From contig OU015542.1 of the NCBI GenBank assembly GCA_907165065.1, positions 186,001-250,000 on the forward strand: a stretch of 64,000 bases of DNA, written 5' to 3'. The DNA is from Caprimulgus europaeus (lineage: Eukaryota > Chordata > Aves > Caprimulgiformes > Caprimulgidae). The notes under the pieces were generated by a model. It saw only the letters and a list, made by a program, of their open reading frames with translations, ran no database searches and was not told the DNA's origin. Positions 19,158-30,768 of this stretch are shown piece after piece (position 1 is the stretch's first letter; the number at the start of each line of letters is the position of its first letter). The translations under genes and the position numbers were made by a program.

Positions 19158-22100
19158 GTAAGCGCGGGGGACGGCGGGGATCCGGCCCGGGGGTCACCCC
19201 GGGGAGGTGGAGCGGGGGACGGGGGGGCCGCTCCCGGTGCGGGGCCGCTTTCCGCAGCCTGCCTGGGACCGCCGCCGGGGACCGGGCAGGGGGAGGCGCG
19301 GGGACAGCGTGGGGGTGTTGGCAGCTGCTGGCGGGGCTGGGGGAGCGGTGGCCGGTGGCCGCCGCAGCGATGCGGGAAGCGCCGGTTGTTTTCGCATGTC
19401 TCTTGAGATGCAGCAATGGCTTAAGAAAACGGGGAGAAAAAAAAAAAAAAAAAAGCTGCAGTGGGCGAGAAGTCGCGTTTCTCCTGAACCCCTGGTCTTG
19501 GGGTCCCTGTCCTCCCCCGCCTGTCCTCCCAGTTTGTCCCTGTTTTGAGGGACCATCTTCTGACCTGGGCAGCAGCGTTTTTCTGCCGGCGCAGCTGGGG
19601 GCTGGCAAAGCTCGGGCTGTCCCAGCGATACTCGGCGTCACAATCTGCCTTTGCACGGGTGCGCGGAGAAATGGGGGTCGGAAAAGTGGGGGTGACTGCC
19701 TGGCCTCCTTCCAGAGCCACCAGCACAGTCCCAGCGCAGGGGATGGAAGCTGGAATTTGGTCATGTTGTGCTTTAGCCATCGGTCATGGAAAACCGTCAT
19801 AAACTCCTTTCTGTGGGGAACAGTTTTCTCTTGTGCAATCGTGAACTGACAGTGATGGGCAAGAGGACGTGGCTGCCTGTGATGGACTGATTGAGAATGA
19901 AAACTCGTCTGTGTTGCGAAATGTTTTGATTTTTGCATCAAGCAGTCTGCACCTGGGGAGAATTTTCAGCATTTGTGCTTTTTATTGGCGCACCTTTGAG
20001 ATCTGAACCAAATCGCGTGTTTAATTATTAATTTCAGAATATTTCCAAACTGGCTGGCAGGGGACGTGTCTGGAGAGGTGGCAACGACAGAGCTGCCTTT
20101 AACCTGGAGCCTGTAAATTGCTGAAGCAGCAGCCAGTAAAACAATTGTGGTTAATTGGAGTCTGACACAGTGTTCCCGCTGCGCTTCTTCGGGAGCTGGC
20201 TGGGCACGTTATGTGGCAGCTTTGTAGGTCTCTGTGCTGCTGCTGACACAAACTCCTGGTGACAAGGTGACAAAGTGACAAGGTAAAGTGTCTCAGGATG
20301 CATCCCTCCCTGTCCTCGGCAGGGCTGTGAGCCGCTCTTGGTGTTTCACAGTGTGAGTTTTGCTTCTGTTTCTTGGGGCCATCCGAAAGCAAATGACCTG
20401 GCAAAGCCAAACCCAGTGTTGACTCCAGGTGGGTGCAAAGTAAATCCTGGTCCCCACCAGGAAGCGACTGGAGAGGTGAAGGTTTGGTGGGAGGGGTGTG
20501 CGGAGGAGTGGGCAGGGGCTGGGAAATCCCGGGAGGGAAGGTGGTGGAAGAAGCATGAGGGGATGGAGGGGACCGGTGAGGCTCTGATGGTGTCAGCATC
20601 GGCGGGAGTCAGCAGCCGTGAGGGACCCCGGCGCAGGGACCAGGCAGCAGGGTTGGGGTGGGTACGGAAATAGGAGGAGACAGGGAGCACGAGGGTTGGG
20701 CTGAGGGAAGGGGCAAGCGGTCCAGGGGGAAAAAAGGGGGTGAAGAGCTGGGACGGTAAAGGGGAGGTTGGGGCACTGGAGGGAGTAGGGAAGGGGGTTC
20801 CTGTGTGCGCCCTGAGTTTAACTCCTCTGCTGCGAGGGTGGGGGACGGGTGACATTGCATGGCATGTCCCTGCCAGCAGTGTGACTGTGTTGTGGGATGG
20901 AGAGACGGGAGGCAATTACACTAATGAGGGTGTTTGCTCCCCAGTTGGACACCCCATACTGGGACCCGGGGCTGGGGAGGGGGGGGGTGTGTGTGAGCCC
21001 CATGTTCCTCCTTTATGGTGCAATTCCTGAAAAAAAGTGAGCTTCAAGTTGGAGACTTGTCTATTTTCACCCCAAAATTATTTTAGAAATACAAGCTCTC
21101 CCTGCCCTAAGAACATCATCCCCTCTCTCTCTTGTGTGATCTGGTTGTCCCGCTGGCTCTTTCCTGGCTTTTCTCGTGGCGGGTGAACCCTGTGCACCTC
21201 CCCGGGATCAAAGCAGGGCGGCTGCACATTGCCCTGATACCACAGAGCTCAAAGCGTGGTCCATGGGAAAGAGCCTTGGGACCTCTGATGCTGCGGCCAT
21301 CCCTGGGCTGTGAGAGTCCCACATCCAGAGGAGACCTGCTTTCCTTGGCAGCAGAGCCCAGCTTGTCTTGGAGATGGGGCAGTTTGATTCTGGTGAGCCA
21401 GAACTTGCAGGGAACTGGAGCTCCTGAGCTAAACTGGGGAATTTCTCCTCAAGGTCATGGGCTGTGGCATCTCGGCCACGCCCAGAGTGGGGCAGCAGGT
21501 AGACCATGGACCCCTGGGTAGCCAGAGGAGGAGGCTGTGGGCAGCTCGGGGTGTCTGCAGGACTTTGTGCCAGCACCTGCCTTGGTTTTTGGCGGAGTTG
21601 CTCTCTGCAGGGTGGTGGGGACAGCAAGAAGGTTCCCGTGGACTGTGTGATGCTGTAGGTGCGGCTGTGCTCTGACAACACCCGGAGCCCAAATCCTCTG
21701 AGGGGAGAGCGCAGTCTGTACGGTGGGGTCTGTGCTGGCTCCTGCTCAGCCAGACTGGGCTGGGATGGACCGGGACTGCTCCAAACTGGTGGCCTGTGGA
21801 GAATGGCTGCTTTTGGGGAGGGAGGGAGGTCAGCTAGGGGAGAGCGCTGTTGGGCCTCTGGGCTGAAGCCTGGTTCCTGGCAGGGCTGGGGAGGCATGGC
21901 AGGGGTATTGTTGGTCATGCTGGGGTTCCTGGAGGCCAGGAGGGTATTGAGCAGAGTCAGGTGTGCTGGCCTGGGGGCTGCAGGAACTCTTGGCCTCTGC
22001 CCATAAAGCAGCAGATGGTGATAAAACCTTCTGAGGAGGTGGAGGTGAGGAGCATTGCCAGTGGCTGGAGTTGCCCCACTGAGCAGAGATGGAGAAGTGG

Positions 22101-25100
22101 GGCACGAGGCTGTGCACAGGAGGACCAAGAGTGGAAGAGGAGCTGACCTTCAGGAGATGATGGAGAAGGACAGTCTGGGTGTACTCATCAGGGATGGGGA
22201 TGTGGAGTCAGCACTCAAATCTAGCATTGCTACACCAGGCATGGGAGGACCCGGTGAAGGGTGGTGGCCCACCACGTGGTTCTGGCAATCACCATGGGTG
22301 TTGAACTTGAGCAGATCCCCAGGGAAGTAAGGGAAATGGGCAGCCCTCATCCTAGGAAGACACCAGGAGTGTGAGTCTGCTGTGTGGTGGCTGGTAGCAT
22401 GGTGGGGGCGTATGTGGGGAGTCAGGGTGGGTATGTACTGGCTGGGATGAGGAGGAAAGCGAAGGTTGAGGGTCCCAGTGAAGTTCAGGACTTGGTGGGC
22501 AGGGGAGGTGCCCTGTGCCCAAGGACCAGAGCCCAGACTGCCCTGTGGTACAGGCTGTGCTTTGCGGGACACTCTGCAGAGGCTATGATGGGGTCTGTGC
22601 TTCACTTTGTTTGTAGGGTGTGTCCAAAACCAGTCTGCTGCTGGGACTGCTCCACAGCTCCCGCTGCGCCTTGTGCTAGACAATATTTTGCATGTACGGA
22701 GAATTGGCAAGGAGGCAGCTCTGCGGTGGATAGGGGATGGTTTGGGATCAAGGGTTGTTTTTTTCCACAGCAGGGACTGGAGTCAGAGCCAGCTCTTCCC
22801 TGCAAGTATGGAGAGTGCCACCAGATGCTCTGAGCCTCCAGCCACCCCCTCCTCTCGTGCTCCTGCTCGAGGGGCACTGCCTGTGGAGCCAGATCTTGCT
22901 GGCTAGAAAAGGCACGTGGTCCTCCTTGATCTGCAGAGCAGGCAAGGCTGTTTGCACACCAGGACATGTGGAGCCACCATATGTCCTCTCTTCCATGGCA
23001 TGCATGGCATTGTGTGCTGGTAGGTGATGAACCAAGGAGCATGGGGCACCAGGCTGCCACAGGGCAGGCTTATAGATAGGAAAGATTTGCTTTCTTGTTA
23101 TTGAAGATTGATTCTGTCCAGAATAAAGAGTTCAGATGGAAAACCAGTCATCTATGACAACCAGCTGGAATCTCTCACCTGAGCAGCAAGTGTGGCAGAA
23201 AAAGGCCACTATTGATAGATATCAGGGACTTTCTTAAAACTCCAGTGTCTGTTGGGATGGTATCCCCAAGTGCAGATGTCTCCATTGACTTTCTTCTCCT
23301 GGCCATAGGCCTTTTCTCAGATCTGGATGCATTGTGGCAGCTATTGAGATCTAAGTGTGCAGAGCACAAGGGTGTTGATGAGACCCATTTTAGGTGTCCT
23401 TATACTGAGCAGGAAAGAAATGACTCTGACATGGACTCCTCAGATACATCCATGAAGGATGTCCTGAGAAGAAACTGTTGAGTTCTTCAGATGATGATAA
23501 TATCACTGTGAGTCCAAAAATTATCTGCAGTAACTGATAATGCTTCTGAAGGACAAAGTTCTTGAGGCAGAAACAAGCATGTGTTTGCAGACAATAGAAC
23601 TGAGATACAATAAAAATAAAATTTTATTGTATGCAGGGGCAGTTAAAAACCAGCAGCTCCTGTTGAGCATGGGGCTGTAGGACGTTGCCTTAGAAGACCT
23701 GTGCTACAAATGACTGAAAACTAGAAAAACAAAGCTGCCGCAGAGGAGAGAGGCAGAGAGATCATTGACTCAGCTGGACTCCTGGTCCTGCAACAGCAGG
23801 GAATGGCTGGCCAGAAATGTCCCCAAGGAGCTCTGGCAACGATCTGTGCTCAGTGCTGCCAGGGAAGGTGAAAAAACCCCTGGGGACCTGTGCCAGCCTG
23901 CCCGGGGGGACAAAACTCCTTCTTGACCCCAGAACTGGGGATCGGCTGTTCCTTGAGCACGTGAGCAAGACTTGCTGCCAGCCCCCCAGGACTGCCCTGG
24001 CTCCAGGGGACACCAGCATTGCCTGACCCCTTACCTCCCTCCCCTGGAGGCATCTCAGGGGCATCCAAGCATGGCAAAATATTCCAGAAGTGATAAGTGG
24101 GAGAAAAGATGTCATTCCCAGTCCCTGCAGGAGGCCGTTGGATGCTCCACAGTGTTGAGAGAGTGAATATCTTTGAACACCTCCACATCCCATTTCTAAT
24201 GGATGCTTCATCTGGCAATGGAAGAGGTGTGGATGGGGAGCTCTGGGGTGGTCTCCAACCGCCAAGAATGGATTTTCTTGATCTTTGTCTGTTTCTTGTT
24301 CCATTGAGTCTCAGCCTTTTCCACTGATACCCATCTGAAAAGGCCTGGTACCCTTGGGGACACCCAGGGGTTAGTGGGTCTCCTCATGTCATGAATGACA
24401 TTGGGTCCATTCTCCAAAGCTTAGAGCAGAGGTAAGGTTAGATCCACATTGGTATCTCGCCCTACTCAGAGCTGGAATTTGATCAGATGACCACCAGAGA
24501 CCTCTTCCAGCCTAAATTCCTCCATGGTCCTGTGGCTACACAAGAGCTCTTCAGCGCAGTGCTCTCAGGTGTGGGGTTCAGCCTGTTGCCTGCAGCTGGT
24601 GATGCCTGTTGTTACCAGCTGTGGGACCTCCTGCCGCAGGCGTGTGAGACTGCCATCAGCTTCCTAACGTCTCCCAAGTGCCTTGGTGGCCTTGGGGTGA
24701 ATGCTGGACATGCAGTGTGCACGGTGAGGAGATCTTTGAATAGCAGAGGAATGACCTGGAGCTGCCTGGGAAGAAGGTGCAGAGCAAGAGGTGCCATCCT
24801 AATGGGAGATGAAGGCCAGTGTGATCATGACCACTGCAGTGGTCTGCCATGCTTCCCTCCCTGTATTAAAAGCTGCTGAGTGGTGTCATGTCTCTTTGGT
24901 AGACCTTTATCCCACTCTTCTTGGGAGATGGTCATCCCAGAGGCCCATGCTGTCTGCCCCCTCCATTGTGGTTTTCTTCAGTCCTCCAAACTGAGTTGTT
25001 CTTCCTTGACTTCTTTTCCCCATCCTGATGGAATTACTTCCTTAGGAGGTATCTCTTGCTGACCTCTGCTTTGAGATCCTGTTGTAATTCTTAGAAGAGA

Positions 25101-28100
25101 TCTTCCTCTTCCTCACTCATGCATACCTTGGGTTTCCATGAACATGCAACCCTCCAGACTGGCGCTGTCAGTGAAGAGACAGAAGTCATCTCCTTGGGAA
25201 CAGAGCAGGTCCTCGATGTCCCACTTGATCAGCATGAATTCCAGTGGCTCCTCAGAAACCTCCTCAAAGATTTTCCAGGTGCTCTCATAGATTTCATCCT
25301 AGGGCTCTCTCCTGGTTTCTTCCAGAGCCTCCTACAGAGCACTACAAAGAAAGCAGGGAGTTCAGCAGTGGAGATCTGTGTGGAGAGGACAAGTGTGCTG
25401 ATCACTGCCAACAGGCAGGCCTTGGAGCCTGGGTTGCTGGAGGCATGGCAGAAATCATGCAGGCATTTCCAGCTGGGGAGGAAGCAAGTCCAGGCAGTGA
25501 TGCCTGGTGAGTGTGTCCCCTGCAGAAATCAGGAGAGGAAGAAGGCTGGCTGAGCACAGGATCCTGAACTGCCTGGGAGACTGGAGGTTGGTTGCTGGTG
25601 GTGGCAGGATGCTCCCATTGTTGTCTGGTTACCTTGGACTGATCATCATATTCTTGAGCCCTTAGACCCTGGGAACCTGACCTGTGTCCCCAGCAGCCCC
25701 AGGGCTGGCTTGAGTCTTGCCCAAGAGGAGAACAGGACAGTGGAGGAGGTGCAGCTGTGGGAGGACCAGGGGCTGTTCCCCTGCAAAGCCTTGAGGATCT
25801 GGGATTGTAAGACTCGGAGGTTGAGATGGTTCTTGTTCTGGTAGCCACAACCAGGATCCTCAGGAGTTGGCAGCTGCTCCAGCATCTTTGGCTCCTCCAT
25901 CCTCAGGCCTCATGGGCTCATGGTCCAGTCCCAGTGCAGGCTTCCTTCTCTGGGAGCAAACAGTGGGTCAGCACCACAGCCTCTGCCTTCTCTGGCTTCA
26001 CACCCACCCGCCCCTTGTGTGAAGAGATCACATCAGTTGTCTTCTTGCTGACATTGGGAGCTTCCACGTCACTGAGGAGAGGAGATGGGAGACGATGTGG
26101 GGAGGGGAGGCAAGATGTGAGGTCAGGGCATGAGAGGATGGGTTCACTGGGGTGGGGAGGGGATCGAGCTGCCCTAGGAGGTGGCAGGACCCCCCTCTCA
26201 ACAGAGTCTGCTTGGGAGGGGGGGGACGTAGTAATGGGCCAGGGGTGAGGACTTGTGCTGGGAAGTGGGATGGGGACCTCTCTCCCCCTTGTCCTTTTGG
26301 TGGCACCCAGGGCTGACTTGGCCAGGGCTGGCAGGCACGGACAACTTGGGTCAGGACAGTGTCCATAGAAAGGTGATGGTGCAGCCAGAAGCTCAACGAG
26401 GGGATCTGGAGGAGCCAGGAGAGGCCACGGGGGCAGCTGGTGTCCACATACACCAGGGCCCCTTCCACAGCAGGTGAATCATGGCTGAGGGGACCCTGTA
26501 AACAGTGTTGTGAGTGTGTCCATGCTCAGTGCTCCACACGGAGAGGTGTCCAGCTGACAGCCCCAGCTGGAGTTATCTTGGATTGCAAACTGGTATGTCT
26601 GGGTGATGCCCATGTCACTGGCATGGCTCAGTGCTCAGACATGTCCCAGATTTCCAGGCAGACAATACAGAATTATTCACAGCAGCAAAACAGATGCCGA
26701 CTATGAAATGTTGCAGCTGGATATGATGGACCTTGGTGGACAGGTGATAAAAAGACACTATTTCAATCAACACAAACTAATGCTCAGGGGAAAAATACTA
26801 ATTATACCTACAACGTACTGTATACATTTATACTTACTACATTCCCACTTGGAAAAGGTTTTGGAGTCACAGCAGAACGTTCAATTAAAATAGGAGCCTG
26901 GGGCTCAGCAGCAAGATAAACACAGCGCTAATAATAACCCTGTCAGCACTGCGCCGGCTCAAAACCCGTGCAAGCTCTGAGTCTTGATCTGTGCATGGGC
27001 TGTGGGCTGAACTGTCACCCTCTACCTGCCACCTTCTTGCCTGGTTGTGACATCCAAGTACTGTTGGCCACTGTCAGAGAGGTGGACAACATCTGGACTG
27101 AGCTGCCTGGTCCCTCTGGTTTTATATCCGTTACCTGCAGTGAAAACTTGCTGTTGCAGTATTGCAGTTCTACTGCCATGCAGTGGGAGTGTTTGGGGTT
27201 AGTGGCACTGGATTGTTTTCTACATTTCTCCTGTTGGATTATTTTCCATGTTTTTTCTGTTTAGGAGCAGGGTGGTTTCCCTGATGGTGTGTTCTTGGGC
27301 CATGCTCTCTGTGGGTGATGCTGGAGTCCTGTTTTGCAGACAGAATCAAAGAATCCCAGAAATGCCAGGATTGGAAAAGCCCTGAAAGATCATCGAGTCC
27401 AACAATGAACCCAACACTGACAAGTCCCCGACTAACCCGTGTCCCTCAGCACTGTGTCCCAAAACAACCCAGCACTCGAGCTGCGGCCTCACCAGTGCCC
27501 AGTCAAGGGGGAAGAGAACTTCCTTGGTCCTACTGGCCACACTGGTGCTGATCCAGGCCAGGATGCCTTTGGCCTTCTTGGCCACCTGGGCACTCTGCTG
27601 ACTCATGTTCAGCTGGCCATCCATCAACACCCCCAGGTCCCTCTCTGCTGAGCAGACAGCCTGCTGCAGGGCCGATTCCCCAGTCACTCTGGAGTTTTTA
27701 GAGATGGAGTAGTATGTTCCTCAGCACCACATTGGTTGCCTCCTATTTTGATAACCCACTCGTTATGCCCTCTTTGAGCAGATGCTGAAGGTGTTCCTGT
27801 ACAGCTGTGAAGCACAGAGTTGTGTTGTTCAGAGAACAGATTATGAACTCGTTTACTGAGGCATGGACATCAGCTGCCTGACCTTGTATGGGTCAGTGCA
27901 TTACCCTTCATGAGCTAGCAAGGTTTTACAGATGATCCTGGGTTCAGTTACATTGTGTTGTATATGAGCTTATTTCCCCTTCCTAACAGAGAGATTTTGG
28001 TGGTGACTCCTGCAGGCTCCAGCTCTGGAGCGGTGCCCCTGGATGCCGCTGGCAGTGACACAATCCCCTTGTGTTTCCTGAGTCGGTGAGACAGGGCAGG

Positions 28101-30733
28101 CTGGTGCCTTTCTGCAACCAGCTGGGTCTCGGGTGACTTCCTGAAACAGCTCTATGTGCTTGCAGGGGCTGAGGCTGTGGGCAACCAGATGGCTTCTCCT
28201 TTGGTAGTGTTGGCTGAAATCCATCCAAGAACCATTTTGCTTTTTCGTGATTAACTCCAGGAGTGGAGGAGGGACACCCAGAACAATGCACTGTGCTCTG
28301 CTCTGACCTGCTCTAGGAGCTTGTGGGTGGCTCAGCCTGTTCCTCTGAAGGGCCCAGGGGGACCATCAGAGGGGAAATTAGGAGATGTGAAGTGGGCCTG
28401 AGGGGATGGCTTCAGATTGCTGTCTTTAGGGCCCAAACAAAGCAAAAACACCATCTCAGACAAATGGCTGATACTCAGGGACAAGGGTTCTGTCTCCCCA
28501 CAAAGTCCCTCATAAAACCAGCCAGACCAGCTGGAAAGTGGAAACCAGTCCCATGGCTGTAGGACATCAGCATCTCCAGGGGGTTTGGAGAAGATCCGAG
28601 GCATCCTCTGGTGAGGCACATTTGAGAGCTACCCTTCTGCCATCCTCCCCACTGCCTGCTCTGGTGGTTGGAGGTCCCTGCTGTGCTCCCAACGTGGGCA
28701 GCATCCTGAGGACTTGCTCTGATGCTGCCTGGACACTGCTTTCATGGAGCGTGTCCTACCAGCACAAAGTCCACTTTCTACTGCAAAAACCCACTGCAAA
28801 CGGCTGCTCCATGTTAGCAGAGTGTTTGGTTTGTTCATGAGTTGGCTGTGGGAACTGGCTGTCATGGACCTTGGAGTAGTCTGGTTGCCTTCCAGAAGAA
28901 GGGATCCCAGCCTGTGTGTTGATGACAGTGTCTTTGTTTCAGCTTTCTCTGCTCTCCTTTGTGTGGCTCGCATTGTCTCATTGGCACCTTCTGCTCACAG
29001 CAGCATCTCATTTTGGTATGAACTCACTTAGGTGAGTTCTTACTTACTGCACTTACTTACTTTCCCTTGTGGCTTGAGGCAGAGGATGTCCTGGATGTCT
29101 CCCCCAGTTCATCCCCTGTCACCTGCTCCTCTTTGGCACTGACCTCCTGCCTCCTTTTTTGCCAATCTTTGCCTAGGATTTTATGATGTGTTTTATACTA
29201 AATTATTGTCCCATGTCACTGATACATCAATGGCTTGAGACTCTCGTTCTCTGATACAAAGCCATTTTCCCTTCCTTCCTGCCGGTTTTGGCAGAGGGCC
29301 ATGCAGCACTTACTGCATGTGACTTCTCAGCTGTGTTTTTCCTTGGTGCTCCCAAATCTTCTTCTGCATTTTTGCACCATATTACATGGCATTTTTTTGC
29401 ATTTACTCTCACATAAATATTGGTGTGCTGCTTTCCTTGGATGCTCTTGCCCTTGCAAGAACTCCACTTGGCTCTTCCCTGCTCCATTCAATGTTCCCCC
29501 TTTGCAAATGAGCTTGTTTGGTGGCTCCACACACATTAGGTCACTCTTTGCAGGTGAGCTGGTATATTTTTTGTCCTGTTAGCAGTCTGTCCCAAACTGG
29601 CACTCTGCAGTGCCTCTTCTCAAATGGCGTGTGTCTGCTTTGCACCATGTGTAGAGGCACCAGACCCTTTGTCCTCCGTACCCTGGATTGCTTATTCAAG
29701 GTGCTGCAGGCTTTGAGGTGCTCCTGCAACACATCTGGGACTGGTGTCCAATGTGAAAAATATATGGCAAACCCATAGTAAATCAGTTCAAATACAGGTA
29801 TGAATGGGTAAAATTAATTAAATGCTAGACTTCATTGCCAGTTGTGTTGTATGGGTCTTTGCTGTTTTCAGGTAAGGATTATAACTGAAAAGGTTTATCC
29901 TAATTCTTAGTATGTACCAAATCTGAGAGCACTATCAGTCAAAGCTATTGAGATAAACGCAACTTGAAGTGAACTGTTTGCCTGTGTGGCTTAAACAGAA
30001 AAAAACCCTTCTTGACTTAATAGTATAAAAAATTGGGTTTTGGTACAAAATGGCCTGATATTGAAAACTCTTTATCAAATAAATAATTGTTCCAAAGTGA
30101 ATGAGATTTCTGCAGGAATGAGCATTGCTAGAAAGTAAGAACTTGCAGAACCAGGCAATAAAGTAGATTTCTTTTTCCCATCACCTGTTAATAAAAGAAA
30201 AAAACCAAACCTGACTGAAATGTATTTATGGTTTAATCATTGTATTTGGGCTGTGACCTATGTGCTTAGAGATTTAATTCCCAAAGGCAGGGGCTTTGGG
30301 AAGTTATTAAAGTCTGAACATAAATGATACGAGGGTTTTTGTTATTTTAAACTTTGAAAGGATGACTGAATTTATACATTTTATGACTGAATTTACCTAG
30401 CGTCACTCCTAGCGTCACGTTTTCCCCTTGTCACTTAGGTCAGCGGGGGTGCGTGGGGCTCAGCGTGACTTGTCCTGTGCTCCATGTACCCATTGGGCTC
30501 TGCCCAGCTCCTGGCAGCAGCAGGGGGTGCGGGGTGCTCCTCTCCAGCTTTCCTCCCCACAGTTCCCGCATTCCCACCCGGTACCGGTTCTCATGGAGCT
30601 TTTCTACCACTGCAGGTTGTGAGCGGTGCCTGGAGCCTCGGACGGTGTGGGCAGGTGGTTTATCATGAGAGGATGTGCCCGTGCCCTTGCTGACCTGCCT
30701 GCTGTCCCCGTCCCTTCTGTGTGTCCCTGCCAG
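19158..30733 (+). other. AIFM3: probable AIFM3 intron 1
   Basis: About 11.6 kb with one CR1 (27345-27700). The rest is unique sequence with no recognised gene. The GC-rich first half carries chance open frames up to 306 codons (minus strand, 21208-22128). An AT-rich tract with AATAAAAATAAAA lies near 23610. The 26590-26900 and 29800-30420 parts are AT-rich and lack repeats; conserved regulatory DNA could lie there, but the sequence alone does not show it. Confidence 0.45.
27345..27700 (-). mobile_element. CR1 LINE 3' end, minus strand
   Basis: Begins ATCAAAGAATCCCAGAAATGCC (reverse of the CR1 tail) and keeps the coding blocks for [20 protein letters not shown] and [14 protein letters not shown], but an internal stretch is deleted. 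Confidence 0.86.
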
Positions 30734-30737
30734 CGCC

Positions 30738-30768
30738 ATGGGAGGATGCTTCTCCAAGCCCAAACCAG
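30738..30768 (+). CDS. AIFM3: AIFM3 first coding exon
   Basis: Codes [10 protein letters not shown] plus one base. The ATG lies in a strong Kozak context (GCCATGG), four bases after acceptor CTGCCAG; donor GTGACT. MGGCFS is a typical N-myristoylation sequence. The exon is too short for ORF scans. Confidence 0.93.

Noticed and set aside
18529..19941. 470-codon minus-strand open frame across the AIFM3 island
   Set aside because: It overlaps antisense CR1 sequence and a CpG island; the peptide is Pro/Arg/Ser-rich low complexity with no domain. GC-rich DNA keeps stops rare.
21208..22128. 306-codon minus-strand open frame
   Set aside because: Pro/Ser/Gln-rich peptide with no recognisable domain, no splice or promoter context, and similarly open frames on the other strand. 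Likely chance.
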